DNA of 64,000 nucleotides from Bacteroidota bacterium. Its GTDB lineage: Bacteria > Bacteroidota > Bacteroidia > Bacteroidales > UBA12077. Each line of letters starts with the position of its first letter. Position 1 is the stretch's first letter. The DNA lies in the NCBI GenBank assembly GCA_020444275.1, contig JAHLLG010000001.1, positions 519,773 through 583,772 of the forward strand, read 5' to 3'. The notes under the pieces were generated by a model. It was given only the letters and a program-made list of their open reading frames with translations, ran no database searches and was not told the origin of the DNA. Shown in pieces: positions 10,248 through 19,060 of the stretch. The translations under genes were made by a program, and so were the position numbers.

Positions 10248-11981
10248 CTAGCTGATTTGCTGTTCCATTTTATTTAGTAAAGTTTCAATTTGGAATGGCT
10301 TACTAATATAATCATCCATACCGGCAGCTAAACACTCTTCTTTATCGCCTAACAACGCATTTGCTGTAATAGCAATTATTGGAGTATGCGTATTGGTACT
10401 TTTCTCAATACTTCTGATTTTTTTAGTAGTAACAATACCATTCATAATGGGCATTTGTATATCCATTAGAATAATATCATATTTGGCCGATCCAAATTTA
10501 TCCAAAGCCTCTTTACCGTTATTAGCTACTTCTACATTCTTTACTGCCTTTTTAAGGCTTAAAAGCACTATTTTTTGGTTTATGAGGTTATCTTCAACTA
10601 ACAGAACATTGGCATCTTTTAGGCTGATTTTTTCATCTGATTCGAGTTCCGGAAGCGCAAATTCTTTAGGCTTCTCTTCTTCTTTAGTAAGAGATTCGCC
10701 TTTTTTGTATTTCAAAGTGAAGGTGAGTTCAAACTTTTCAGGTGATAAATCAAACTCCAATGCACCTCCAAGCGATTCAATAATTCTGTTTGCAATATTA
10801 AATTCAAGTAATTTTGCAATTGCTGTATTTCTGTTTTTCTTCGATTTTTCAGTATTCTGAATCTTGGTAATTTCGGAAACCTGTTCCATGTCTTTTGTCG
10901 AAATTTTAAATAAAATATCAACAACACCATTTGATTCTGCTACTTTATTTATGAAAAGATCAATAGTGTTTTTACCACTTTTTGTTCTTTTAATAATATT
11001 TTCGATAAGATTTAGATATACCTGCTTAATCTTAACCGGATCTCCAAATAAATTGAAATCGATATTATCAGCAATATTTAGAGCAAAGTTTATAGTATCA
11101 GAATCATCGCCAGTAAACAAATTAATGGTATTCTTAATGGTTGTTTCAAGGTTAAAGTTTTGATTATAATCTTTACTTTGCAGTAAGTCAACATTTGAAA
11201 TTTCGGCAATGTTATTTACCACATTAACTAGGTTATTGGTAGATGCCTGAATCGTATCAATTAAATCTCGTTGTTTCTCGTCTAAATCAAAAGTATTCAC
11301 AATATTAGTTACCACCACTAAATTGTTTAAAGGGGTTCTTATCTGGTGTGAAATTTTGGAGATAAACTCTTCTTTTGATTGGGTTTCATGTTTTGCCTTT
11401 TGAATTTCAATATTTAACTCTGCTAATTTTCTTTCAACAATGTTTTCGTAAATATTTAAAAACAGATAAAAACTAATGTAGAATAGTACGAACAGTAATT
11501 GAACTGAAATGCTAAAAGTAAAAGCTAAACCAAATAAATCTGGTAAAAATACAAGAACAGCACTTATTATAAAAAATATTAGCGATACAAAGTTACCACG
11601 TTTCTTGCCTAATAAGAAAATAATTAAAGCAGGATAAAAAGTATAAAATAATACACCTTGATTTGCTACTCTGCCTGAAATAACCAACCATACTAAAAAT
11701 AACGATATCAATACTGTGAAAATAGTTGAGTGTAATGAATATTTTCCATTATTTCTGAATAGTAAAACATTGATTATAGCCAAAGCAAAAAGAGAAACTA
11801 AAACAAAAAATAGCAAAGTATATCCCTGAATTAAAGATAATACACCAAATAATGCTACGATTAGTATTGTAACTAAATTATAGAAATTAAATATTGTTGC
11901 TTTATGAAAATCTTCACTCTTGGTATCAAACTTATCCGTACTAACTGTACATAGCTTAATTAATTTATCTATAAAATTCAT
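10248..11981 (-). CDS. Hybrid histidine kinase with degenerate ATPase domain and receiver domain
   Basis: A 577-residue protein. Five or six hydrophobic helices fill residues 30-185. A short coiled coil leads to a HisKA domain with the phosphoacceptor in SHQIRTPLNN (His212). The HATPase region (about 300-425) keeps an N-box-like NLIENII (Asn328). The D-x-G-x-G motif is absent, replaced by a segment around KISTKDMEQ (359-367), and no glycine-rich G2 lid is visible around 380-395. A C-terminal receiver domain (about 457-575) is intact: LVEDN, phosphoacceptor Asp507 in ILMDIQMP, and a KP pair near 561. The protein may therefore lack autokinase activity and act as a pseudokinase or phosphorelay receiver. 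That is inference. It is convergent with the phosphatase-type sensor at 6893-10195. Confidence 0.85.
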   Translation of the reverse strand: MNFIDKLIKLCTVSTDKFDTKSEDFHKATIFNFYNLVTILIVALFGVLSLIQGYTLLFFVLVSLFALAIINVLLFRNNGKYSLHSTIFTVLISLFLVWLVISGRVANQGVLFYTFYPALIIFLLGKKRGNFVSLIFFIISAVLVFLPDLFGLAFTFSISVQLLFVLFYISFYLFLNIYENIVERKLAELNIEIQKAKHETQSKEEFISKISHQIRTPLNNLVVVTNIVNTFDLDEKQRDLIDTIQASTNNLVNVVNNIAEISNVDLLQSKDYNQNFNLETTIKNTINLFTGDDSDTINFALNIADNIDFNLFGDPVKIKQVYLNLIENIIKRTKSGKNTIDLFINKVAESNGVVDILFKISTKDMEQVSEITKIQNTEKSKKNRNTAIAKLLEFNIANRIIESLGGALEFDLSPEKFELTFTLKYKKGESLTKEEEKPKEFALPELESDEKISLKDANVLLVEDNLINQKIVLLSLKKAVKNVEVANNGKEALDKFGSAKYDIILMDIQMPIMNGIVTTKKIRSIEKSTNTHTPIIAITANALLGDKEECLAAGMDDYISKPFQIETLLNKMEQQIS

Positions 11982-12261
11982 AGAGATTTAATCATTTAGT
12001 TATGTGAACTTACACTACTTTTTAATTTACTTTCGTAAATTTACTGAAATATACTATATAATATTGCTTTGAATATTAAATATACAAATTTTTTGACAAA
12101 TTCATGATATTCTTTGATAATTGCAACTATTCACGGCACAATTCATGATAATAACCTTTAGTTGTAAAGATATTATGGAATATGCATCAAAATAAATAAG
12201 AATAACTTTAAACAGATTTACTATATTAGTAGTTAAAATATAAATCAATAAACAGATAAAT

Positions 12262-13119
12262 ATGAAAAAAATTATTTTGGCAATTGTACTCGGAGTCAGC
12301 ACTTTATTTGCTAGTGGTCAGGAATATATTCCTACTGAGGCTGACTTAAACCAGTTCTTAAACTCAAAATTATATGTTGTATTGGAATCGAATCCCATTG
12401 CCGCATATAACTTTAAAATTCAGGATGCCGTTAAAAAAGCCTGGACGTTAACCGATTATGAGTTTATCTCACTGGATCAGTTCCAGGAAATGTACAATGA
12501 TCCGGATAAATCATTTTTAATGATGACACAGGTTGTGTTCCAGAATGATAAAACAAAGGTTCGATACAATTTTTTAAGTATGTTTATTGGGAAAACAGAT
12601 GTTGAAGAATTTGAGGATCTTCCGGATATTGCAGCAATACCTCTTTCTTATACCGAGGTTGATGATGAATATTGGGTATATAAAATAGAATCGTTAGTTC
12701 GGTTTATGCAAACTCATATTCAAAATATGAAAGATAATCCGGATATGATAAAGAAAAATATCTTCGAGTATTACAATGAAAATACAAAAGATATTAAGCA
12801 AAAGACCCTTTATTTAGTTAAAGATGAGGTGGCCCCAAATATTGATTCAGAAGCTAAAATTAAAAAGATATATCCATACAAAGTAAAATTTGTTACTCGC
12901 GAAGATATAGAAGAAGCGATTACAAATCGTGATCCTGAAGTGGTCTATTTACATAAGGTAGGTCCGCAAGGAACTCGTTTACGTGCACGCTGTTATAAGA
13001 TAATTATCGGAGCTAAAGATGCAAACTTTTATTATTTCGACTGGCATTGGGTTCAAAAAGGAAAGAACTTTGATGGTATGCTTGAAAAAGACTTTAAAAA
13101 ATTAGCTAAAGGCAAATAA
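12262..13119 (+). CDS. Secreted protein of unknown function
   Basis: A 285-residue protein that I do not recognise. It starts with a clear signal peptide (MKKIILAIVLGVSTLFASGQ), so it is exported. The mature part has no cysteine run, no further membrane helix and no catalytic motif I can name; it is mixed alpha/beta and rich in aromatic and charged residues. It stands alone between the divergent hybrid kinase and hisS, with a terminator-like hairpin after its stop. The 280-base upstream gap holds a direct repeat of TTCATGATA (at 12101 and 12142) of unknown meaning. Confidence 0.75.
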   Translation: MKKIILAIVLGVSTLFASGQEYIPTEADLNQFLNSKLYVVLESNPIAAYNFKIQDAVKKAWTLTDYEFISLDQFQEMYNDPDKSFLMMTQVVFQNDKTKVRYNFLSMFIGKTDVEEFEDLPDIAAIPLSYTEVDDEYWVYKIESLVRFMQTHIQNMKDNPDMIKKNIFEYYNENTKDIKQKTLYLVKDEVAPNIDSEAKIKKIYPYKVKFVTREDIEEAITNRDPEVVYLHKVGPQGTRLRARCYKIIIGAKDANFYYFDWHWVQKGKNFDGMLEKDFKKLAKGK

Positions 13120-13142
13120 ATTAAATGATAAATACGCGCATA

Positions 13143-13180
13143 GAAAATCCGATATCAAATAGATACCGGATTTTCTTTTT
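13143..13180 (+). terminator. Rho-independent terminator after the secreted protein gene
   Basis: GAAAATCCGATATC (13143-13156) pairs with GATACCGGATTTTC (13162-13175) with one mismatch and a five-base loop, followed by TTTTT. It lies 24 bases after the stop at 13119. Confidence 0.75.
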
Positions 13181-13207
13181 TGATTTTATAAGGCTTTAAA
13201 ATTGTTC

Positions 13208-13215
13208 TATATTTG
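13208..13215 (+). promoter_or_regulatory. Candidate -7 box of the hisS promoter
   Basis: TATATTTG matches TAnnTTTG and lies 22 bases before the hisS ATG at 13238. It falls inside the extended reading frame that would start at a TTG at 13202, which argues for the ATG as the true start. A TTTG string upstream (13179-13182) is spaced 25 bases rather than 19-21. Confidence 0.42.
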
Positions 13216-13237
13216 CAAAAATTATAAAAGAACAAAA

Positions 13238-14599
13238 ATGGCTGCACAAAAACCATCAGTTCCAAAGGGTACACGAGATTTTTCGCCAGTTGAAATGGTG
13301 AAACGCAATTTTATTTTTGATACTATTAAAGAGGTTTTTAAACAATATGGTTATCTTCCTATTGAAACTCCTGCCATGGAGAATTTATCTACCTTATTGG
13401 GTAAGTACGGCGAAGAGGGAGATAAGCTTTTGTTTAAGATTCTGAACTCGGGAGATTATCTATCAAAAGTAAAATCTGATTTGAGCGAAGCAGAATCTAA
13501 TAAGTTAGCTCTGGAGATCTCAGAAAAGGGATTACGTTACGATTTAACCGTTCCATTTGCCCGTTTTGTTGTGCAGCATCGGAATGATATAACTTTTCCA
13601 TTTAAGCGTTATCAAATTCAACCAGTTTGGAGAGCAGACAGGCCACAGAAAGGCCGTTATCGCGAATTTTATCAGTGCGATGTTGATGTTATTGGTAGTG
13701 ATTCACTTTTAAATGAAGTTGAGTTAATCCAAATTATTGACCAGGTTTTTCAATTACTAAATATCAATACGCTTATTAAGCTCAACAATAGGAAAATTTT
13801 GTTAGGAATTGCTGAAATGATAGGCGAACCCGATAAGTTTATAGATATTACCGTAGCTATAGATAAGTTAGATAAAATAGGAAGAGAAAAAGTAAATGAG
13901 GAACTCTCTGCAAAAGGTATTGATGAATCTGCAATTGAAAAGTTAAATCCAATCTTTGTGTTGTCAGGCTCCAATAAAGAAAAGTTAGGTTCTTTAAGAG
14001 AGGTTTTAAAAGATTCAGAAATAGGATTAAAAGGTATTGAAGAGGTTGAAACTGTTTTGAACTACTTCGAAACATTAGAAATAAAAACAGAATTAGAACT
14101 TGATCTAACATTAGCTCGTGGATTAAACTATTATACGGGAGCAATTATTGAGGTTAAGGCCAAAGATGCTGAAATAGGCAGTATTTGTGGTGGAGGTCGT
14201 TATGATGACTTAACCGGCATATTTGGCTTAAAAGATGTTTCAGGTGTTGGGGTATCATTTGGTGCAGATCGTATTTACGATGTAATGGAGCAGTTGGATA
14301 TTTTCCCCAAAGAGATTGTTGCATCCACAAAAGTAATGTTTGTAAACTTTGGTTTAAATGAAGAAGCTTATTGTTTACCATTAGTTCAGAAGTTAAGAAA
14401 AGCTGGCATTAATGCTGAAATTTTCCCTGAATCGGCTAAAATGAAAAAACAGATGACCTATGCCAATAATAAAAATATTCCATTTGTGGTATTGGTAGGT
14501 GAAAACGAAATGCAAGAGGAGATGTTAACTGTGAAAGAAATGGTTACAGGCGACCAATCAAAAATGACATTTGAACAATTATTAGAGAAATTATCCTAA
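13238..14599 (+). CDS. hisS: Histidyl-tRNA synthetase
   Basis: A class II synthetase that charges tRNA-His; 453 residues from the ATG at 13238. The frame stays open upstream to a TTG at 13202, but that overlaps a likely promoter and adds residues not typical of the family. Visible are the N-terminal PKGTRDFSP, motif 1 and the following [10 protein letters not shown], motif 2 with ERYDLT-like [13 protein letters not shown] and [19 protein letters not shown], the HisA loop [15 protein letters not shown] near 290, and motif 3 in GGRYDDL. A C-terminal anticodon-binding domain follows. Length is normal. A tiny frame overlaps its stop codon. Confidence 0.97.
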   Translation: MAAQKPSVPKGTRDFSPVEMVKRNFIFDTIKEVFKQYGYLPIETPAMENLSTLLGKYGEEGDKLLFKILNSGDYLSKVKSDLSEAESNKLALEISEKGLRYDLTVPFARFVVQHRNDITFPFKRYQIQPVWRADRPQKGRYREFYQCDVDVIGSDSLLNEVELIQIIDQVFQLLNINTLIKLNNRKILLGIAEMIGEPDKFIDITVAIDKLDKIGREKVNEELSAKGIDESAIEKLNPIFVLSGSNKEKLGSLREVLKDSEIGLKGIEEVETVLNYFETLEIKTELELDLTLARGLNYYTGAIIEVKAKDAEIGSICGGGRYDDLTGIFGLKDVSGVGVSFGADRIYDVMEQLDIFPKEIVASTKVMFVNFGLNEEAYCLPLVQKLRKAGINAEIFPESAKMKKQMTYANNKNIPFVVLVGENEMQEEMLTVKEMVTGDQSKMTFEQLLEKLS

Positions 14600-14685
14600 T
14601 GAATTATAGTAAAAGTAAAATATTAAACAGAAAGGGAAGAAGGCGACCTGTTCATTTTGCAGGCGGAGATACTCGTTTCCCCTGA
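14599..14685 (+). other. Possible 28-residue ORF or structured RNA element between hisS and hutH
   Basis: An ATG overlaps the hisS stop codon (TAATG) and opens a 28-codon frame ending at a TGA at 14683-14685. The predicted peptide is basic in the middle (RKGRRRP) and ends GGDTRFP. It resembles nothing I know. The segment 14635-14690 is clearly richer in G and C than the surrounding intergenic DNA and can fold: CCTG (14647-14650) with CAGG (14660-14663), and an outer GGGAA/TTTCCC pairing. Either a small translationally coupled peptide or an RNA element upstream of hutH is possible; I cannot tell which, or whether either is real. Confidence 0.3.
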
Positions 14686-14752
14686 TGTGTATTTAAGTAC
14701 AATTCAAATATTTTTTAGTTAATAATATTTTCATTTCAATTCATATTAACAA

Positions 14753-16258
14753 ATGGACAAAATTCATTATATATCAAACGAACAGCTTACATTCGATAGA
14801 ATAGACCAAATTCTAAAAGAAGGATTCAGGTTAGCATTATCGGAAGAGTCAAAGAATCAGATTGTTAAATGCCGTGCGTATTTAGATCAAAAACTTGAAA
14901 GTCAGGAAGAGCCTATTTATGGCATCAATACCGGATTTGGAGCTTTATATGACAAAAGAATTTCACGAGAAGATTTAGGAAACTTGCAAAAGAATCTGGT
15001 AATGTCTCATGCTTGTGGTACTGGTGATGAGATATCAAAAGAGATTGTAAAGATTATGATTTTATTAAAAGTCCAGTCTCTTTCATATGGTCATTCTGGG
15101 GTTCAGTTATCCACAGTTGAACGGTTAATTGATTTTTTTAACAACGATATCATACCGGTAATTTATCAATATGGTTCGCTAGGTGCATCGGGCGATTTAG
15201 CCCCTTTGGCACATATGTGTTTGCCAATGCTTGGTTTAGGTGAAGTAAATTATAAAGGCGAAAGATTATCAGGCGAAGAGTTGTTAAAGAAAATGAACTG
15301 GGAGCCTATAAATCTTCGATCAAAAGAGGGGTTAGCACTGTTAAACGGTACTCAGTTTATGAGCGCACATGGCGTTTATTTAACACTAAAAGTTTGGAAG
15401 CTTTCTCAATTAGCTGATGTTATTGGAGCTGTTTCATTGGATGCTTTTGATGGCCGGATTGAACCATTCCATGATTCTGTGCATCAAATTCGTCATCATC
15501 TGGGACAGATTAAAACAGCACGCAGAATAAGATTTATATTAGAAGGAAGTGAGTTAATTAATCGCCCGAAAGTGCATGTTCAGGATCCATATTCGTTTCG
15601 TTGCATTCCCCAGGTTCACGGAGCTTCAAAAGATTCTATCAATTATGTTTCGTATGTTTTCAATAATGAGATTAACGCAGTAACTGATAATCCAACCATT
15701 TTCCCAGATGAAGATTTAATTATTTCAGCGGGTAACTTTCACGGCCAACCATTAGCTTTAGCATTAGATAATTTGTGTATTGCTATGGCAGAGTTGGGAA
15801 GTATTTCTGAGCGAAGAACATATCAATTATTAGCTGGTAAACGTGGGTTACCTCCTTTCTTGGTAGCCAATCCCGGCTTAAATAGTGGTTTTATGATTCC
15901 GCAATATACTGCTGCTTCAATAGTTAGTAGCAATAAGCAACTTTCGACTCCTGCTTCTGTTGACACTATTGAGTCATCACAAGGACAGGAAGATCATGTG
16001 AGTATGGGAGCAAATGCTGCCACGAAAGCGTATAAAGTAGCTCAGAATTTAGAACGGATTTTAGCCATTGAGTTATTTAATGCTGCGCAGGCATTAGAAT
16101 TTCAGCGCCCGGCAAAATCATCTCCATTTATTGAGAAATTTGTAGCTGGTTACCGCAAGAAAGTAAAATTCATCGATCAGGATAAAACCATGTACGATGA
16201 TATTGCTCGTTCGGTAGAATATTTGCGGGAAGTAGAATTAGAATTACCGGAGAAATAG
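14753..16258 (+). CDS. hutH: Histidine ammonia-lyase
   Basis: A 501-residue MIO-dependent lyase, which deaminates L-histidine to urocanate, the first step of histidine breakdown. The prosthetic group forms from Ala-Ser-Gly in GSLGASGDLAPLAH near residue 145. Also seen are YGINTGFGALYD near 59, the Ser-His pair of the substrate loop in NLVMSHACGTG, typical of histidine lyases, QDPYSFRCIPQVHGA near 281, TDNPTIFPDED, and the Glu-bearing GQEDHVSMGANAA near 420. Length is typical. Other hut genes (hutU, hutI, ftcD) are not in the window, so it stands alone apart from the paralogue that follows. Confidence 0.88.
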   Translation: MDKIHYISNEQLTFDRIDQILKEGFRLALSEESKNQIVKCRAYLDQKLESQEEPIYGINTGFGALYDKRISREDLGNLQKNLVMSHACGTGDEISKEIVKIMILLKVQSLSYGHSGVQLSTVERLIDFFNNDIIPVIYQYGSLGASGDLAPLAHMCLPMLGLGEVNYKGERLSGEELLKKMNWEPINLRSKEGLALLNGTQFMSAHGVYLTLKVWKLSQLADVIGAVSLDAFDGRIEPFHDSVHQIRHHLGQIKTARRIRFILEGSELINRPKVHVQDPYSFRCIPQVHGASKDSINYVSYVFNNEINAVTDNPTIFPDEDLIISAGNFHGQPLALALDNLCIAMAELGSISERRTYQLLAGKRGLPPFLVANPGLNSGFMIPQYTAASIVSSNKQLSTPASVDTIESSQGQEDHVSMGANAATKAYKVAQNLERILAIELFNAAQALEFQRPAKSSPFIEKFVAGYRKKVKFIDQDKTMYDDIARSVEYLREVELELPEK

Positions 16259-16280
16259 AAAATTTAAATATTAATTTTTG

Positions 16281-16307
16281 AACGCCTCTAAATAGAGGCG
16301 TTTTTTT
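16281..16307 (+). terminator. Rho-independent terminator after hutH
   Basis: AACGCCTCT (16281-16289) pairs perfectly with AGAGGCGTT (16294-16302) around AAAT, followed by a T tract. Confidence 0.92.
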
Positions 16308-16506
16308 ATATTCAAAAGTTAAAATTTAGGAATCTCAACTTGCTTTTATTAACTTGTGAATTCAATCATTCAGATTATGTTACATTGGATTATTGACTTT
16401 CTAATTAAAATCAATCGTTCGGCAATGTTTTAACCGAAACCTAATCTATTTTTCATTTCTTATTTTTTGTTTACCCTAATTTCTAATCAATAATATTAAA
16501 CCTATT

Positions 16507-18033
16507 ATGGAAAAATTAATTATTACTGGTGAAGGACTCACCATTGAAAATGTTGTAGAAGTTGCTCGCCATGGGCGAAAAGTTGAATTACACCCTGATG
16601 CTATTACCCGTATTAATAATTGCCGTGCTATGCTTGAAAAGAAAATTGTAGCAGGTGAAATTATGTATGGAGTAAACACAGGTATAGGCGAATTTTCTGA
16701 AGTTGTTTTAAATGATGACCAGGTAAAAGATTTTCAAAAATACTTAATCTATAATCATGCTGCAGGTATTGGCGATCCTGCTCCAATTGAATATGTTCGT
16801 GGCGCTATGCTAGGACGTATAAATGTGCATGCACATGGCAACTCTGGGTGTCGAGAAGTAATTACACAAACCTTAGTTGAAATGCTAAATGAAGGAGTTA
16901 CTCCTTTTGTTTGCCAAAAAGGCTCTGTCGGAGCAAGCGGAGATTTAGCGCCTATGTCACAAATCGCTCTTTTATTGATGGGAGAAGGAAAGGCATATTA
17001 TAAAGGAGAACTGCTGGAAGGAAAAGATGCAATGAATAAAGCCGGAATTGATATTCCTGGTTTAAAAGCACGTGATGGATTGGCTACTATTAATGGCTCA
17101 AATGTTTTAACTGCCATGAGCGCTATTTTTCTCTATGATGCAAACCGATTTTTAAAGCAAGCTGAAATTGCCTGCGCAATGTCATTAGAAGCTTTAAAAG
17201 CAAATATGAAACCATATACTGCAAAACTTCACGAAGTGAGAGGATTTAGTGGAGCAGTTCGAAGTGCCAATGCCATTAATAAACTGGTTGCTGGCGGAGA
17301 TTTAAAAGAAGGTCGACTAAAATGTAAAGTTCAGGATGCATACTCAATGCGTTCGGCACCTCAAGTAATTGGAGCCGCTCACGATTCAATGCGTTGGGCT
17401 CGTTCTCAAGTTGAAATTGAGTTAAACGGAGTAGGAGATAACCCTATTTTCTTCCCCGATGAAAACTTACAATTATCGGGAGCTAATTTCCAGGGAACAC
17501 CGGTTTCATTACCAATGGATATGGCTGGAGCGGCCATTACAATGGTGTGTGTTATGTCTGAGCGTCGAATGAACAGATTAAACCATCCGGCACTAAGTGT
17601 TGGTTTACCAGCATTCTTGACAAAAGGTGCAGGAATGATGTCGGGGTTAATGCTTAGCCAATATACAGCAGATATGCAAATAGTTGAGCAGAGAATACTA
17701 TCAGTGCCTGCTTCAATTCAGTCGATTCCTGCAGCTGCAGACCAGGAAGATTTTGTTTCCATGGGAATGAATACAGCAATCAAGAATTTCCAGATTATGG
17801 ATAATGCATATGGTATTTTAGGAATAGAATATATGGCGGCTGCACAGGCATTAGATTTCCGTGATTTTAAATTTGGCGATGGAGTAACCAAAGCAAAAGA
17901 AGTGATCAGGAAGCATGTTGAGTTCTTAGATATTGACCGCCCGTTATATCCGGATCATACTGTAATGAAGGAGTTAGTAAAATCGTGCGAAATACTAGAA
18001 GAAGTAGAACAGGCTATTGGTAGTCTTGAATAA
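16507..18033 (+). CDS. HAL/PAL/TAL-family MIO ammonia-lyase or aminomutase, substrate uncertain
   Basis: A 508-residue paralogue of the preceding hutH. The MIO triad is intact in GSVGASGDLAPMSQ near residue 139, as are YGVNTGIGEFSE near 55, QDAYSMRSAPQVIGA near 277, GDNPIFFPDE and ADQEDFVSMGMNTA near 415. The substrate loop reads YNHAAGIG, so Asn replaces the Ser of the Ser-His pair found in histidine lyases and in the neighbouring gene. Substrate could be histidine, another aromatic amino acid, or the protein could be an aminomutase; the sequence alone does not decide. A terminator after hutH suggests it has its own promoter. It ends at a terminator shared with the convergent Spy-like gene. 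Confidence 0.82.
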   Translation: MEKLIITGEGLTIENVVEVARHGRKVELHPDAITRINNCRAMLEKKIVAGEIMYGVNTGIGEFSEVVLNDDQVKDFQKYLIYNHAAGIGDPAPIEYVRGAMLGRINVHAHGNSGCREVITQTLVEMLNEGVTPFVCQKGSVGASGDLAPMSQIALLLMGEGKAYYKGELLEGKDAMNKAGIDIPGLKARDGLATINGSNVLTAMSAIFLYDANRFLKQAEIACAMSLEALKANMKPYTAKLHEVRGFSGAVRSANAINKLVAGGDLKEGRLKCKVQDAYSMRSAPQVIGAAHDSMRWARSQVEIELNGVGDNPIFFPDENLQLSGANFQGTPVSLPMDMAGAAITMVCVMSERRMNRLNHPALSVGLPAFLTKGAGMMSGLMLSQYTADMQIVEQRILSVPASIQSIPAAADQEDFVSMGMNTAIKNFQIMDNAYGILGIEYMAAAQALDFRDFKFGDGVTKAKEVIRKHVEFLDIDRPLYPDHTVMKELVKSCEILEEVEQAIGSLE

Positions 18034-18036
18034 ACT

Positions 18037-18064
18037 AAAAAAAGCCCCTTTAATGGGGCTTTGA
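18037..18064. terminator. Bidirectional terminator between convergent genes
   Basis: AAAGCCCC (18041-18048) pairs with GGGGCTTT (18055-18062). Runs of A before and a few T after allow it to serve the plus-strand lyase and, better, the minus-strand Spy-like gene. Confidence 0.85.
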
Positions 18065-18085
18065 TTATTATCTTGTTCTGTTAGA

Positions 18086-18547
18086 TTATTTTTTGCTGTC
18101 TTTTCCACCTTCACGAATCATTTGCAATAGGTAGGTTTTAAACTCATAATCGGCCAGATAAATTTTCATTACCTTATCGATAGGTAGAATTTGTTTAAAT
18201 TTTCCATGGTACTCATCCAGTAGTTTAGCAAGTTCCATTTCGTAATTAATATATTGATTGGCATACCTGGTCATCTCTTCTTTACTCATGTTTTGATGAT
18301 GATCAGTGAAGTATGTCATCTTGTTCTTGCGATCGGCAATTATCTTGTTTTTCTTTTCCCAGTAGCTGTTATAGATAGGCCAGAATACTTCTGCTTCATC
18401 TGGAGTAAGCCCAATTTTATCAGTAAAAAAAGCAATTTTTTGCGATTTAATCAGTTGCTCCTTTTGGTCATCTGGTTGTTGAGCTTTGGCTCCAATGGTG
18501 CATACCAAAAGCAAAACAAGTAAAATGAATGGTTGAAAATATTTCAT
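18086..18547 (-). CDS. Spy/CpxP-like periplasmic protein
   Basis: A 153-residue exported protein from the ATG at 18547; a start 21 bases upstream would overlap the preceding gene and add residues before the signal peptide (MKYFQPFILLVLLLVCTIGAKAQ). The mature part is helical and charged, with LTPDEAEVFWPIYNSYWEKK resembling the LTxxQ-type repeats of Spy/CpxP chaperones and of Bacteroidota sensors of this kind. It is the last gene of a sigma factor, anti-sigma, Spy-like set, suggesting an envelope-stress unit. The assignment rests on pattern and context rather than a decisive motif. Confidence 0.72.
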   Translation of the reverse strand: MKYFQPFILLVLLLVCTIGAKAQQPDDQKEQLIKSQKIAFFTDKIGLTPDEAEVFWPIYNSYWEKKNKIIADRKNKMTYFTDHHQNMSKEEMTRYANQYINYEMELAKLLDEYHGKFKQILPIDKVMKIYLADYEFKTYLLQMIREGGKDSKK

Positions 18548-18557
18548 TTTAATTATT

Positions 18558-19004
18558 TTATAGTTCATCTATTAAAGTTCCATAATCAATATCTTCATCA
18601 ACCAGGTAGTTGATATAGAAATCTGTTTCTTCTTTCTTCTTTTTTTCGATCTTCTTCTCATTCTCAAGTAATACATCAATAAAATGTTGCTCTGAATATT
18701 CCGAGGCATCTACCTCGATAATCCGAGTAAACATATCATTGTCAATCCCGTCGGGAACTTTGTTAGAAAGAATGAAATTAACTGCAGTGTAACCAATAAC
18801 TCCAAAGGCTATAATCATAAAACCCAATGCAAATTGAGGTTTTACATACCCAATAAGTTTAGCGAACCAGGTATACTCTTTAGTCTCGGATATAATTCTC
18901 TCCTGCATCTTGCTAGGAAAGTTTTCGAAATATCCTTCAGGAACCGAAAACGGATTTTTGTTGTGTCCCTTTAATTCTTTCAATGTCTTGTTTTTGTTTT
19001 TCAT
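18558..19004 (-). CDS. Probable anti-sigma factor, single-pass membrane protein
   Basis: A 148-residue protein with a cytoplasmic N-terminal stretch containing NPFSVPEGYFENFPSKM, a motif common in small Bacteroidota proteins encoded after ECF sigma factors. One membrane helix lies at about 57-77 (FALGFMIIAFGVIGYTAV), followed by an acidic, lysine-rich outer segment. No zinc-binding anti-sigma motif (HxxxCxxC) is present. The role as anti-sigma rests on its position directly after the ECF sigma gene and its topology; it could also be a plain stress-regulated membrane protein. Confidence 0.65.
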   Translation of the reverse strand: MKNKNKTLKELKGHNKNPFSVPEGYFENFPSKMQERIISETKEYTWFAKLIGYVKPQFALGFMIIAFGVIGYTAVNFILSNKVPDGIDNDMFTRIIEVDASEYSEQHFIDVLLENEKKIEKKKKEETDFYINYLVDEDIDYGTLIDEL

Positions 19005-19060
19005 TTTTTATCCCCTAAATTGTTTTCCCTGATCGTTTGACAGATTAAACATTTAATAGT

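Noticed and set aside
10239..10265. GAACAGC/GCTGTTC hairpin between the two convergent sensor genes
   Set aside because: One arm lies inside the 3' coding end of the kinase gene and there is no clean T tract. I did not list it as a terminator.
12100..12150. Direct repeat of TTCATGATA upstream of the secreted unknown
   Set aside because: Only two short copies in AT-rich sequence, with no spacing logic to a promoter. Not strong enough to call an operator.
13202..13237. A TTG start for hisS 36 bases upstream of the ATG
   Set aside because: The segment contains a TATATTTG promoter-like box, and the added residues do not look like histidyl-tRNA synthetase. The ATG at 13238 begins the typical PKGTRDFSP region.
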